This document shows positions 1 to 12,433 of a stretch of DNA of 64,000 bases, piece after piece; the stretch's first letter is position 1, and each line of letters opens with the position of its first letter. Source of the DNA: Lophius americanus (taxonomy: Eukaryota > Chordata > Actinopteri > Lophiiformes > Lophiidae); contig JBBDHG010000097.1 in assembly GCA_037951165.1 (NCBI GenBank), forward strand, positions 3,694,001 through 3,758,000. Reading direction: 5' to 3'. The position numbers were made by a program, and so were the translations under genes. Under the pieces are notes generated by a model that saw only the letters and a program-made list of their open reading frames with translations, was not told the DNA's origin and did no database searches.

Positions 1-440
1 CTTAATCGGCTTCATCTCAGCTACATTTTTGTAGCATTGCCGTGTCTCTACCCCTCTCTTATCATGGTGAGCAAAACAATCTGACCCCTCCAAATATAAA
101 CTCCCACCTCCCAGGTTTTAAAAAGGAAGAAAATCATAACACGTTCATTTGAGGAAAAAAAAAAAAGGTATTTCTCAGATCCTGGTTTTTCCGAAATAAT
201 TATAAGAACAGTACAATCAATACAGATTGACCCCGTTCAAATATGGACTCTGATCTCCAAAGGCTAGCCCTTCAGCTGGGTAACGATCCACATTCTTATT
301 TAAACTGGCTTATCATTTTTATTTCTTCTGTGTTAAAAGCCCCCTTAAAAAAAGACATACATACATAGATTAACATTGAAATTGAATCAACCGATCATTT
401 CTGTTGTGCTAAGAGGGTAAGAAAAGGAATCCAACCGTAC

Positions 441-1909
441 CTGGCTTCAGGACTAACAATGGGCAGAGGAAACCTGAAAATGAACAGGACTGGCCTTGAG
501 TTAAATCATGACACTTTGCTGTCCACTGAGGCAGAGATAAAACAAACAACACTCACAAAAACAACTCGGAATGAATTTAAAAATGTCGTGAACAAGTTTT
601 TCCACATGATAAAATACATTTTTTTCAGTATCAAGAAAAGTATGTCAATACAACTAAATATTCTCGGATTCGGTCATTTGGCTTAGATACTTTGATTAGG
701 TCAAATATAATAATTGGGTCGGTTTAATCTAGTTACTTGGACGAAGTCAAACTTAATTAATCGGGGTTGATTCCGGTTGGTAACTTTAGGTTCACCGTAG
801 TTAATTAGGCTTTGTTTATTTAAGTCACTTGAATTAGGTCTCACTTAATCACTTAGGTTTGATTCAAGTTAGTTACTTTTAATAGCTTCAACTTCATTTA
901 TTTGGGTTGATTCAATTTTGTAATTTCGATTAGTTCCAACTTAATTTATAAGGTTTGGTATAACTCAGTTACTTGGATTAAATCAAACTTAATTTAGTAG
1001 GGTTAATTCAGGTTAGTAACTTGGATTAGGTTCAATTTGATAAATTAGGGTTTTTTTAACATAGTTATTTGGATTAGTCCACTTAATCAATTAGGTTTGA
1101 TTCAAGTTAATCTCTTGGAAGAGCTTTAATGTCATTAATTAGGGTTGATTTAAGTTTAGCTTTGTCCATCGGGGATGATATACTTTGGTATTTGTATTGG
1201 GTCCAACTGAACTTTAATATCTTCAAAATATGAACCTGTATAATAGTAATGATCAGGACTGATGTTAGTTAAAATCCTTAAGTCAGTAAAAGTTAAAATA
1301 ATATCAACGTATGATATTTTATGGGCAGTCCAATTTCCATGTCGAAGTGAATGAATCCCAAGGATTTAAAAGTTGACAAGGATACTTTTTGTGCATTAGT
1401 TGATGCTCATTGTCAATTTCTGGCTCTTGCTTTATGTTAAAAAAGATATATATTATATAGGATGTAGTTTGGCAGAGGCTGACGTGAATTGAGCAGAGGG
1501 TTCTTTCCATTGGTGTGAATCTGAGGAGTAGATAATAAAAAATAAAAACATTATCTTCAACTGTGTCTCGAGTGCACTCAGTGGGGCTTTGCCTGTGGGG
1601 ATCCCAACATTTGTCCCCACCGTGAGACAAGTCCTTTTGGGTTAGTGTGCATTCAGGCTGTAGGCCCCAACGGAACAGCAAAACAAGAACACACACACAC
1701 ACACACACATATACAAACATACATACCTGAACTCTCTTAACCAGTGAGGTCTAGAAAGAAAAGAACGCCGTCAATGAACAACACATGAAAGACCGATTGT
1801 CCCAACATTCAACCCCAACGTACCTCCACCTCTGAAAGGAATCAATCTGTCCACCAGCGCCGCAGAGAAGCAGCAGGAATATAATTTTACGTGGCATCCA
1901 CAGACCCAT
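441..1909 (-). CDS. 5' end of a secreted protein gene, two coding exons (partial, runs off left edge)
   Basis: Minus-strand coding exon 1 runs from 1909 to 1824: an ATG, then a 28-codon signal-peptide-like start (MGLWMPRKIIFLLLLCGAGG followed by QIDSFQRW), ending AG|GTACGT. The hydrophobic core IIFLLLLCGA and the small residues after it suggest cleavage near residue 20. A second exon of only 33 bases fits at 473-441, with acceptor TTTTCAG and donor GTACGG. It has matching phase and adds RFPLPIVSPEA. Both exons end in phase 2, which supports real splicing. Later exons lie beyond the window, and I do not recognise the family. The intron holds a degenerate tandem repeat and a CA run. A secreted or extracellular product is inferred only from the signal peptide. 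RNA or a protein match would be needed for identity. Confidence 0.5.
700..1160. repeat. Degenerate tandem repeat, period about 48-57 bp
   Basis: The motif GGTTGATTCAAGTTAGTTAC recurs in altered forms near 763, 847, 904, 953, 999, 1047, 1104 and 1142, usually after ACTTGGATTAGGTC and AACTTAATTAATTAGG. The spacing is mostly 46-57 bases. It lies in the intron of the left-edge secreted-protein gene. No reading frame is shared between units. Confidence 0.65.
1688..1709. repeat. (CA)n microsatellite
   Basis: About eleven CA dinucleotides in a row, inside the intron of the left-edge gene. An antisense frame through it codes only for a V/C run and is not a gene. Confidence 0.85.
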
Positions 1910-2204
1910 GTTGATCAACTGGGAGACTGAATGGACTGTGACCAGCGGAGAAAGGGTCTACATCTATATCATGCCCATAACACCCCCTCGCTTACCGCAT
2001 CAGACAATGTCAACAAGAAGACGGGGGAGGAGCCAGAGGTTCTGATCATTAACAACGACCAAACTGGACATTACACATCTAATGAACTGGCAGGAACATT
2101 TATCCTTCCAGAGTTACCCTTGATCAGGATATGGCCTTTGAATCCCACAGATTTCTAGGACTGCCTTTCTTCATCTGGGTAATATTTGTAAAATACGGCA
2201 CTTT

Positions 2205-2512
2205 TTGTTACAAAAAGATGCAGAAAGGTTAGTTCATGCATTTGTTACTTCCAGGCTGGATTACTGGAATGCCCTACTAGCAGGTGGTCCCAATAAGTCT
2301 CTGGAGCCCCTGCAGCTGATCCAGAACGCTGCTGCACATATGCTGACCAGAACCAGGTTAAGAGAACACATCTCTCCTGTATTAGCTTCCCTTCATTGTC
2401 TCCCGGTAAAATCTAGAATCAAATCCAAAATCCTTCTGCTCACTTAAAAAGCCCTTAACGGTCAGACACCAACACATCTGAAGGAGCTCATAGTTCCATA
2501 TTGACCAAGTGT
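2205..2512 (+). mobile_element. L2-type LINE fragment, reverse transcriptase C-terminus
   Basis: The plus-strand frame reads DAERLVHAFVTSRLDYWNAL, then QLIQNAAAHMLTRTR, HISPVLASLHCLPVKSRI and KALNGQTPTHLKEL. These are hallmarks of the end of fish L2/Maui-type LINE polymerase. A stop follows LLLT, just before KALNG, so the frame is broken. The catalytic part is absent. This is a dead 5'-truncated copy. Confidence 0.8.
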
Positions 2513-3935
2513 CACAATCCATGTAAACTTCCTCATACGACTTTATCCTTGAATTTGATCTCTTGATGTTAACGTTCCGCAACAAACCGTACGTCTCGAC
2601 AAATCTTACAGCTCTAATGCTTTGATCACATCTCCTGGATTATAAGATTACAGTCACGGTCGCACAGAAACACTTACATGTTTTATACGTTGCGGATTTG
2701 CAAATAAAAAGGTCAAATCTGTGTTCATTTTCAAAGTCAGAGTAAAGAATAACCATATAGGCATTATGTAATATTACTGATCCGATTCCAAAGGCAGCAC
2801 TTCAAAAATAATTCCAGTTCCGTTTGGTCCGATATACATTTCATTTAAGTAGAAATACATACAAAATAAACAAAATGAATTAGCAGAAATATGAAGGAAC
2901 CAAATGCATCATGCCTATTAAGCCAAACACACATTATTTGACACATGATTGTTTGAGACCTCTAAATCATCAGAGAGAAATGTTTTTTTTGCACAAAACA
3001 GTGATGTATACAATCAAGACAATACAAGATTTGCGATTCACAAGTTATCCACCAGGGGGCTACAGAATCACATTGAGTTGCCCCAATGTGATTCTTGCTG
3101 ACTATTTTTTTTAGCAATCTCAATAAAGTAACAATGAGAAAAAACTTTCAAGTTGTCACTGATACTTCAACATAAATATTTGATGGATTGATAAATTCAG
3201 TAAAACTGTGTTAAAATGTGTGTATCATATGACAGAGCAGGTATTTAGGAAATTATTTCTGTAAATCCCTTCAATTGTCCTTCTAAAGCATTTCATGCAT
3301 TATGCACTCTATTCAACAAAAAACACATTATACCTTTTATCAATTGAGCAGTTAAATGTTTAAATGTCAAAGACATGAGTAGATATTTAGATACTTGTAG
3401 CCTTTTTTTTTGTAGGAAACCGGTTGTATGATGATCGGTAGGTATTCGGAGGTTACCTGGGTTAATTTGCTAATTATTCTCCTTTTACACTGAATTTCAC
3501 CTAAACTGATCTATTCAGAGAAAAAATACACAAACCATCAATACAACAAAGATACATAAAACAAATATAAATCATTTATTGTTCATGCGATGGCAAAAAA
3601 ACTAAAGTCTAACACAATGTACATTATAAACACATTTACTTTTCTAGGTTTCTTACGAATAAAACAGTATGAATTCAAAGAAATTTAAGTTAAATAGCTT
3701 AAAATATTGTGTTTGTATATTTTTGTTTGCTTGCTTTTAAAAAAGTTTGGTTTAGGAAAAAAAAATGTTTCCAATATAATACAAGGAAATCCTCATATAT
3801 GCAAAGTGGTATTTGATTTTATTTTATTTTTTTTTAAATCAGAAGTGCAAAGAAATACTCCAGTTTAAAAAACATATCTAAATTTAAGTCAATTCTTTCA
3901 TGGTTTAGCCAGACAGGGTTATATACAAATATAAG
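2513..3935. other. Gene-free AT-rich stretch
   Basis: I see no exon with splice signals, no RNA gene and no clear repeat here apart from AT-rich simple runs. The one notable motif is a CTCF-core-like sequence at 3049-3060. Confidence 0.5.
3049..3060 (+). promoter_or_regulatory. CTCF-core-like motif
   Basis: CCACCAGGGGGC matches the vertebrate CTCF core. A reverse-oriented match lies at 32989-33000. The same string also occurs inside fish repeats, so binding is not shown. Confidence 0.3.
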
Positions 3936-4262
3936 AAAAAAGAAGAAGCGTGAGGATCATAAAGAATTTGATTAGGCCCAGATTGTGATGGTTAGACAAA
4001 CGGGTCAGAACATCTACAGAACTACAGGTCCTGTTGGGTGTTCCGGGTTTGCAGTGGTTGGAAACTACCAAAGCGGTCTTAAGAGGGATAACCAGGATCA
4101 AAGGTGTCCAAGACTTATTGATGGTCGTGAGGAAAGCCGTAGACATCATGATAGAAAGATGTCAGAACACACAGTGACATCACAGTGACATCACAGCATG
4201 CTGCATATGAGGCTTTTTTGCCGAAGACCAGTAGTCAAAGCGACTATACTGACCCTGAAAGA
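3936..4262 (+). mobile_element. Tc1-like transposase relic (5' half)
   Basis: Translated in shifting frames, this reads as a decayed N-terminal helix-turn-helix part of a Tc1-like transposase: KKREDHKEFD, AQIVMVRQTGQNIYRTTG, VGCSGFAVV and CPRLIDGREE, followed by HTVTSQHAAYEAF. It belongs to the same family as relics at 20880-21245, 22400-22645, 44515-44962, 53660-54080 and 61655-61900. Stops and frameshifts make it inactive. Confidence 0.7.
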
Positions 4263-4568
4263 TCCTACACTGTAAAAAAAAAAAGTGTTTATAGTAAAAC
4301 CCCTTTAAATAAAGTATCAGCAACTCTTACATGTACGCAGATATATATTACATTACCAATGATTCTCTTTTTACAGTCTGTAATATTTGTCTCAAAATGC
4401 TGAGAGAATAAAAGAAAGTGAGAATCATCCATCAATTACAAAACAAATATGTATCCACTGTTAAAACCATTGAATAAAAAGTCTCCTGAAAGAGAGTTGA
4501 AGGATTTCTGAAGGTGGTTTAATCTGATGGGTCAATCATATTGGATAAGAGTCCATTTCAGTTACAGC

Positions 4569-4580
4569 GCCACCTGCTGG
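4569..4580 (-). promoter_or_regulatory. CTCF-core-like motif (minus)
   Basis: On the minus strand this reads CCAGCAGGTGGC, a good fit to the CTCF core. It sits next to repeat DNA and could be carried by a transposon. Confidence 0.25.
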
Positions 4581-4627
4581 TAAAAGAAAGTAAACCTCAA
4601 ATCTTAACCGTGCTGAGTGTCTGAAGG

Positions 4628-4985
4628 GTAAAGGTGGGAAGTAACAAAGTACAAGTACTTCATTTTTGTACTTAAATCATTTTCAGGCTTCACTTCACTT
4701 GAGTTCATATTTATCTGACGGACTTTTCAACTTAAATTTCCCAGATAATAAAATGAATGTCTTTACTTTTTACTCGACACTTTTCAAAACAAACTCGTGA
4801 CTTTTTAGAACCATGCTACTTCTCAATTTTATACCTTTTACTATAACATTACTACTTTTTACTTTCATACTATGCCTTTTTCCTTTTATATCTTCACATT
4901 ACCTTTAATGTCTTACTTTTTTTTCATTTTGATACTTTTATGCCGCATCTCTTATACTTGGAGTACATTTTCATTTCTTTCCCTT
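4628..4985. repeat. Interspersed repeat rich in GTACTT/ACTTTT
   Basis: The segment starts GGTGGGAAGTAACAAAGTAC, then has repeated ACTTCATTTTTGTACTTAA and TTTACTTTTTACTC motifs. It resembles the common fish repeat family beginning GTGGAAAGTAACTAAGTAC, probably a DNA transposon. No coding potential is seen. Confidence 0.45.
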
Positions 4986-5564
4986 CTTCTTTCCAGGAGC
5001 AGCAGGCCTTGCAATGCAGTCCATTGTTCTCCCTGCAGACCTAACCGCATTGCCTACATCTCCTCAGACGTAGTTACCGTAGCACACACTGATGCAGGAG
5101 GTGAGGATTCTCTCCACCACACACCATTAGAGGGTGGTCAGAATTTGGTGTCCAGCCCCGCCCTCCTCAGTTTTGCCTCAGAATAACACTCATAACTCGA
5201 TGGTCAGCAGAGAGCGGGGGCTCGGTCAGCGTTCCTTATTTAGAGATACCTTTGTCATGAAGCTGTGGGCAGAACCTTCACGCTTCATAATGAGAAACAT
5301 CATCTCAGACATGGTCCAGATTGGTTTTCATGAGTTGATGGGATTTCACCTTTAACAAAGTGGTACCAAAAACGAGGATCTGAGCAAATATTGTTTGCAT
5401 ATTGTGTACCTGCGTCCATGGAGGGATGAGCCTGACAGACTGCAGTGCTTTCACTTTAAATGCACTTCTCATGTGAACGTCTTTAATTCAACATGTAAAG
5501 CTTGGGGTAGATTCCAGGCGACTTCATGTTAGAGGGCAAATAGCTGAATTCACCAGCCCATCGC

Positions 5565-5690
5565 AGCATGTAGGACCGCTCCTGCGGTCTAAGTGTCGTA
5601 GAACCCTTGAACAAGGCCCTCCTCAGGGATGTGTCATCAGCAGGGAACTCATTTCACTGAGCTGTACTGTTTATGACTAAATGTGTATTA
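5565..5690 (+). repeat. LINE/SINE 3' tail
   Basis: The text AACAAGGCCCTCCTCAGGG, then GGGAACTCATTTCACTGAGC and TGTACTGTTTATGACTAAAT is a decayed copy of a very common teleost retroposon 3' end. A second copy is at 59815-59935. Confidence 0.5.
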
Positions 5691-6304
5691 TTATTATGGG
5701 ATGAGATGTTCAGGAAACAGACTAGAAAGTGTTTCAAGGGATTCTGCATTTATTTTTCCATAAGGTGCCTGATAATGTTGAGATCCAAACAGACACAAGG
5801 AAATGGGAAAATCATCATATTATATCAGAAGTGTTTGCAACGAAGGCATTCTTAAAGGGACAGTTACCCGAAGGGATTCTTTACTCACATTGATAGAAAG
5901 ATTGACGTTCCTCAGACTGGAGAATCGCCACTGCAGTCTCTGAGCTGTAAGTGTTGAAATCTCGCCTTCAGGGAAACATGCAGGAAAAACTTAGACTTCA
6001 TTCTTGACGCCGCTGAGTGCTCGCAAAGAAGGTGGTCGCATTTCCTCCTCGGCAGCGAAACACAATTTGATCCGAGTTAGCTTGGAAAGATTCTCGAACA
6101 GAGATGGCCGTGAGTTTTACAGCCCCTGCCCACCCAAACCTCACCAGTTCTCAGGGCTGTGGGCCAGAGGTGCTCACTAAGCTCTCAGAGGAGGGCGGGG
6201 AGGAGGAACGCTACGACAATGCTGAACAAATACAAATGTTGTTTATCTACTGAACTTGTTAACTGTTCATATATTAAACCTCAACACCGACTGGATTCTA
6301 AAAG

Positions 6305-6425
6305 ACAACGTTTTCACACTTAGGCCACTGTAGATTCTTGGATAGGGAGGGGTGAGCAGAGGTAAGAATTTCACCCCTAGATGTTACTACGTTTTTACAG
6401 ACCGCACCTCTTTAACATGTTTTGT
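6305..6425. repeat. Short interspersed repeat, copy 1 of 3
   Basis: GGCCACTGTAGATTCTTGGA and CCCCTAGATGTTACTACG match the segment at 50975-51110 (CCACCATAGATTCTTGAATA and CCACCAGATGTCACTAGAT). They also match, inverted, the segment at 54745-54870. No coding potential. Confidence 0.55.
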
Positions 6426-6848
6426 CAAAGAAGTGTTTTGGGAGTACTGGAGTATTTCCACTGTGATGAGGAGACTCCACCACGACGAGCATCCAACTCC
6501 CACAAACATTAGCAGCATTCATATATAGTATGAGTGTGAGGGAAGTCAGTGTCTGTAGAATCACATTTTCTAGTTCTGGACGGCGACTAACGTCTCAGAC
6601 CCACCAGGAATTTGAAATGTGGCAAATATAACCCATATCTGTTGGTTCTGAGTAGTTGGTTCTATCCAGTCATCATAGCTTTCAGTCATATCAGAACCCC
6701 ATGTTGAGCCAATAGCCTCCTGGCGGTGGAATAAAAGGTACAAAGGTGCAGTAGGCTGTCTCAACAGTCCTTTATAAAGGGCCGCTACGCAGCTTTTGAC
6801 TTTTCTGTGACGTCTAGTCCCTGAAAACACAAAGTGTCCTGTTTGAAG

Positions 6849-9800
6849 TCACGGATCCGCCTCATTATCAGAGTCACTGTAGTCCGCCACCAGAGATGTG
6901 ACCACTCCTAAACTTCTGTCTTCTGCCCGTCCTTTCACTCTTGTTTGGTCGTGCATCGCCCTGGAGACATTATTCTCCGCCGTGTGACTGACCTCTGACC
7001 TCTCTCCATCATGTGTGCTGATGTTAGGGAGCGAGTGTCTGCGGGTGATGATGGAGCAGGGCTCTGTTTGGACTCCTGGTCCTCCTGTGCGTTTGAGGAT
7101 CAGGGGGCTGTGTGAGGACCCCAGCGCTTTGGCCACCGCTGCTTCTTTCCCCTGCAGGCCCAGCTTATGGAGCAGACTGCCAGCAGCACCTGCGGGTGCA
7201 GCTGGTATTCCACCGAACCACGAACGAGAGGAGATCTCTCTCCGCTTTCTTTGCTGCTTTTCGTCGTAGGCTGGTTGTGGAAAGGAAGGAGGAGTGTCGA
7301 TATTATCTCAATATTGTCATCATCATATTCAACATTTACATCATTCAAGGATCAGATTAGAATAGAAGAGAAGAGAATTTAAAGTAGCGAGGAGGACGAA
7401 GAGTTTCACATTACATTCATATCTGACTTTGGTGACATACACTATAGTGGACATTCCTCTGAATATAAATTAGGGCTGAAACGGTTCCTAAAATAATTTG
7501 AATAACTTGATTACTCAACAAGAACTCTCCAACCATGAAAGGCTTGTTGATAGATATTGAAACAGATAATCACAGTGGTGCGACACTCAGCGAGAAACTG
7601 CCTAGATCGTCCCGTACTGTCCGCCGGTAGCCTGCTAACCCCAGGCATCGAGTTGCAGTCCGTGTTTTGCTAGCTACTCATTGCAAACTGGATAAACTCT
7701 CTACAAGGCGCTGCATAAATTGGCCCCCTTATTCAGAATAAAATCGGAAGAAATGTCTAATTAGAAAAATAAATACACTACATAAACAAAACCTTTCCGA
7801 ATGAGATCTAGAATAGACCACAACAGAGAGTTTGTTTTCAATACTAACTCTCAAAAAAAGTGGGAAAGTAAGAAATAATGAACTCTAGAAACACGTTCAA
7901 GAAAAACCATCAGGAGCAGTTATAGACCGACACTGTCAACAAAATAAAAAGTGCTGTAAACACAACAAATTTGTTGTCATAACTGTTTTAGTGCACACTG
8001 CAGAGACAGATATTACTATAATTCAAGGAATAAACATGATTTTTTTTTATAAAAAGAGGAACAATTATTTGTTCATTCAATAGAACTGTAATATTTTCTG
8101 TTTTGTATATTACTGTTGCTCCTGAACAAAGCAAAAGAGATTTTTTTTTAAATTGCAGAGCCCGTAATACTTTTTATCTGATTACTTGAATAATTGCTAG
8201 AATACTTGATTACTAAAATAATCAACTACTGCAGCCCTATATACTATGACCAAAATTAGCTTTAAATTTAAAATCAGATGGTCAGATGATTTTAAATTAC
8301 TATACTACTTTAATATCCTCTTCATACTGAAAAATAAAATAAGCAGAAAACATGTCAAGGTGAATGATCCTTACAGTCAGGGCTCCGGTAGGTGAGCAGC
8401 GCTGCCAGCTTCTTGTCCTCCTCCCTCTCTGGCAGCAATGGAATGGACAGGTTGGTCCTCATCCTCACTGCGTCGTCCTTCTCTTCCTTCTCCGCCTGGA
8501 CTTTCTTCTCTGTCTGCGCCGCCAATCAGAGGAGAGGGTCAGTGTCACCAGTAGGTCAGATAACATTTCTTTAATGAATAAAACTTGTATTGTCGCTTTG
8601 CCGTCGTTCTACTTCTACCCTACCCTGAACTTCATGCGGAGGGCGCTGTTGAGCTGGAAATCATCCTTCCAGCTAGACTGGTGTTCTTGGATCTCGGACA
8701 GAGATGGCAGAGCTTTCTTCAGCTTCTCCTTGTCCTTCCCACTGTGGTCCAGTTTGAACATGGCATCCGTCTCCAACTTCTCCTTCTCTGTATGCTCTGT
8801 GCAGAGAGGCGGACGGGAGATTGATGAGGGACAGGAAATAAAAAATCAGGTCAGAAAATACAGAAGCAAAGTGTATTCGGAGGAAGAATAACATCCACCT
8901 GGAGAAGAGCATAAAGACGTCTGATGAAATTTGAGACTGAATGACCCCTAAAGCTTTGAGTCATCATCTTCAACACAGCCGCGAGCTGAGAAAAACATTA
9001 ACTGGTGTCCGTCTACCTGTGGTGAGTATCTGTTCATTTTCAGCCATGTCCCATCGTTCCTCCTTCCTATTCGCTCCGCTGACTATCACATAGTCGCAGG
9101 TGGCCGGATCTGTCTGCATCTCGATGTAGTTGACGCACAGGTGGCACTTCATCCTGAATCTAAAAGAGGGGAAGGATAAGATTAAAATATCTAGTATTTT
9201 TTTAGTCTTAGTGCTATCTTTAAGTCACGTGTGTCAGTGTGTACCGGTAGATGGGCGTGGTGTAGTAGTTCCCCACTTTCTTCTTCTCTGCGTTGTAACG
9301 GACTCCTGTACGAACAGGACAACTGTGTCAGAGAAATGGAAAACCACCTTATGGGACTGACAAAAAGGATCAGTCCGTGTTTTCAAACTTACCCATCCCG
9401 ATGTGATTTTTGCAGCCTTCGCACCAGATGTTGTACGGCATCTCAAACCTAAACAGACAAAAACAGTGACGTACGCATTCAATCAGTCTGGGCGTCTATG
9501 TGAAAACAAGAAATCTTACCCACTCTCTGCCTTCACTTTTTAAGGTTTTAATTATGTGTTTATATTACTACCATGTAGGGGAAAACCAACAGTTAGAAGC
9601 TCTAATTGATGTTGGTCCATTCACATTTTCATACACCTCATGTTCAGTCCCGTGGCTCCGATCCAATCCAACCAATGTTAGTGGCTGCAGGCATAGCGTA
9701 TCGAAGGACGAAGTGAAAACACTGACACAACAAACCGATGAAGCTTATATCTAAAACAATGCCAGGCCCGTTGTTTGCGTACATTTTCTTTTCAGTAAGG

Positions 9801-11258
9801 ATGACACCAAAAAACATCAGCCCCAACAAGTCAAGTGTAGGAGAAGAGTTTATCATTTCTGTGTTTTTTCTTTTACCTGATGATGAGGATGCCCTGGGAC
9901 AGTTTCCTGGCTCTCTCCCGCAGAGCGTGGGTTTTATGGTAGCCGTTGAGGGATCCATGCTGAGGACAGAGAACCGTGGAAATGTTCGTAAGTTAACAAT
10001 AAACAAAAGTCTGACACACACTGAGGGGTATTCGAGAAGTTGGGTTTGTTAATCCTGAGATGAGGGAAAATCTCTGTTTTCCCATTCCAGAAACGAGTTA
10101 AGTTAAATTAAACTCTGAGTCAGTTACCACAATGACGTACTCTGTGAACCTAATCTGCTCGCTGGTAGGTTTTCTCCAAGAAACCCTGAGTTTGTGCCTG
10201 ACTCCTCCTCCTTTGGAGCCTGAAGCAGAGCTGTCAGCTGCGGCATGTCCTTCTCTCATTTGTTATAATATTATAGATTTACATCGGGGGAGGACTGAGA
10301 GACCCAGATTAAATGTGCTTTCATTCTCTGATGAATATCTGGTTCACAGTTACTGTTTCTCTTAACATTCCAGCACTTATCTTCATGGCATACATTCAAA
10401 AAGGTGCTGGAAACCTTACTCTGTGATTTTGGTTGATACTGACATTTCATCATCACACAGTTGCTGCAGATTTGTCGACTGCCCATCCATGATTCAAATC
10501 CCCACCAAACTCCAAAAGTGCTCTGTGGGGACTGTGGAGGTCATTTGAGTACAGTGAACACATTGTTATGTTCAAGAAACCAGTGTGAAATTATTTAAGC
10601 TTTGTGAACACTCAGGTATTTAATCACTGCTCAATTAATGCTAAGGGACCCAAAGTGTGTAGAGAAAATATCCCCCACACCATTTCACGACCAGAAGTCT
10701 CAACCGTTGATACAAGGAAGGATGGTTCCATGCTTTCATGTTGTTCACAACAAATTCTGACTATACCATCCAAATGAGCAGAAATCGAGACTCATTAGAC
10801 CAGACAACATTTTCCAATCATCTATTATCTAATTTTCGCAAATTGTAGCCTTACTATCCTGTTCTCAGCTCTGCCAGCTAAGAACGTGTAACCCAATGTG
10901 GTCTTCTGCTTATATACCCCATCTACTTTAATATTTGAAATCTTGTGTGTTTTTTGATAGCACCACAAAGTGTCCCAGGTCACATGACATTTATGATTCC
11001 TCCAATGAATTCTGGGTCAACCCAAAGCTCATGGTTAAACTCGAAATTTGTTAAACTCGTTCTCTGGAATACACCCCTGGTCTGTGTGATTATACACACC
11101 TTGGCTGGATCAAAATCCGGAGGGTAGTATTTGTTGGTTCCTTTTCTTTCACCCTGTCAAGGAAACAGTACATGGTACACATTAAGTACTTAAGCGTATG
11201 TACTACTGGTCATCTGTGAACACACAGAAACATTAGAAAATGATGTCTTAGTTACCAT
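6849..11258 (-). CDS. ccdc130: Splicing factor YJU2B (CCDC130), complete coding region, nine exons
   Basis: Coding exons on the minus strand are 11258-11256 (ATG only), 11153-11100, 9959-9877, 9448-9393, 9305-9245, 9159-9017, 8796-8624, 8513-8375 and 7270-6849. All junctions are GT-AG and phases join to 1134 bases, 377 aa; the human protein is about 396. The protein opens MGERKGTNKYYPPDFDPAK. It carries the CWC16/YJU2 zinc-binding region with CEGC (exon 4) and MKCHLCVNYIEMQTDP (exon 6), then RKEERWDMAENEQILTTE. It ends SLVADYSDSDNEADP, the typical C-terminus. YJU2-family proteins act in the spliceosome around step one; a role for YJU2B is inferred from the family. It is divergent from gtf3a. 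Its introns hold a hAT-like element and a Tc1 relic. Confidence 0.95.
7471..8239. mobile_element. Non-autonomous hAT-like element with inverted ends
   Basis: The left end reads TAGGGCTGAAACGG with AATAACTTGATTACT just inside. The right end reads ATACTTGATTACT, then CTGCAGCCCTA, an imperfect inverted match. Length is about 769 bases with no transposase frame. It lies in the last intron of ccdc130. The ends resemble the abundant fish hAT-type elements starting TAGGGCTGCAAC. No exact 8-bp target duplication is visible, so age or end erosion is likely. Confidence 0.55.
10370..10925 (-). mobile_element. Tc1-like transposase relic, minus strand
   Basis: The minus strand reads VVWSNESRFLL near 10800, corresponding to the WSDES motif around the first catalytic aspartate, here Asn. 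Farther on it has the region around TTCTTGAACATAACAATGTG and CCTCCACAGTCCCCAC, matching the end of a Tc1-type transposase. Many frame breaks exist. It sits in the ccdc130 intron between the exons at 11100 and 9959. Confidence 0.65.
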
Positions 11259-11459
11259 AGTGGCGGTTGGATCTCCACTGCAATAATGGAGTCACCTTCA
11301 TTCAACAGATAGAACACAGGTCAAATGCAACGAAGTGTTTGTTTATCACATCAACTGGTCTACACTTAATGCAAGGATGATTTCTACCAACACGATGAGG
11401 CTTGCTTAAATCCCACACTCACCTGTCGTTGGAATAATAAAGGTGGAGGTGTTCGTACA

Positions 11460-11720
11460 ATGTTATTAGCAGCAGCTACCGAGCTAACGATGTGATGTTT
11501 ACGTCCGCCTCGTGTCAATATTTACAATTTATTAAAATTGATACTTTAATATTAACTTTATAAGCAGGTTCTTTGTGTCTTTTTGCTTCATAATGAGTTA
11601 AACTTTCTTATACTGTACATACAAATTGTTTGTTTTAGCAGAAATAGCTTACCACAACACAGAGGAAATGATGGGTAACAACGTCTGACGGAAATGACGT
11701 ATCGCGCAGGCGCATTCATT
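11460..11720. promoter_or_regulatory. Probable ccdc130 promoter region
   Basis: The segment is upstream of the ccdc130 start on the minus strand. It contains TGACGT at 11695-11700 (CRE-like half site) and CGCGCAGGCGCA at 11703-11714, close to an NRF1 site. No TATA box is evident, as expected for a housekeeping gene. Transcript starts are not known. Confidence 0.4.
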
Positions 11721-12300
11721 GTCCTACCTTTTTTTTATAGACTTTATTTAAACAAAGAACTTGACACAACAATCATGATGTCAAAAACCAATAGAAAATA
11801 AAATAGTTAATATATAAATAGTTCTCATTTTTATTTTATTTTATCATGCCATTCATTGCCTCATAGTCAATCACATTTCACCCACATTCATCTAACGGTT
11901 TTGCCAAATCCCCTTTTCACAGAAAATATATTTGTCCTTCCATTTGAAAAACCTTGCGAGGTTAATATGTTTGATTAAATAGTCTGGAATGGGAATGGAA
12001 AAAAACGGATACATAATTCTGAACATAACATCGATTTTGGTGGTTAGAATATGACTGAATGTATGTATGAAATATCTTTTTCTGATCAGGCCAGTCTCAT
12101 CCCGAAGATGCTTCACGGACGCTGCTCTGTGGGCTCCGCCACCACCACCTGCTGGGATCGGCTGCAAAGTAGACTAATAAAATAATATATGATAAAATAA
12201 GATTATATATATGAAAATGTCCAAAATATCTACACTCCAATCCAGAAAGTGGCGGTAATGAGCACCATAAATCATTTGACAATTCCTAAAAAAAGAAAAT
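11721..12300. repeat. AT-rich spacer ending in a LINE-like tail
   Basis: This spacer separates ccdc130 from gtf3a. Near 12235-12300 it reads CACTCCAATCCAGAAAGTGG then CGGTAATGAGCACCATAAAT and ends in CCTAAAAAAAGAAAAT. That matches a widespread fish retroposon 3' end (GGTGGCGGTAATGCACC type). The rest has no gene that I can support. Confidence 0.4.
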
Positions 12301-12433
12301 TAAAAAAAAATATCCCACCAGTATAAGAATGAGACGAACGTGATGACGTCGCACGAGCTACCAGGAAGAGAGGCTGACAACGTGCCTGGAGCAGAGTGAT
12401 AGATCTCCTCCATATTTACCGTATTTTCTCCCC

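Noticed and set aside
7015..7382. Several plus-strand frames of 71-84 codons
   Set aside because: They are antisense to the last coding exon of ccdc130 or run into the adjacent intron.
8364..8891. 175-codon plus-strand frame
   Set aside because: It is antisense to two ccdc130 coding exons and the intron between them.
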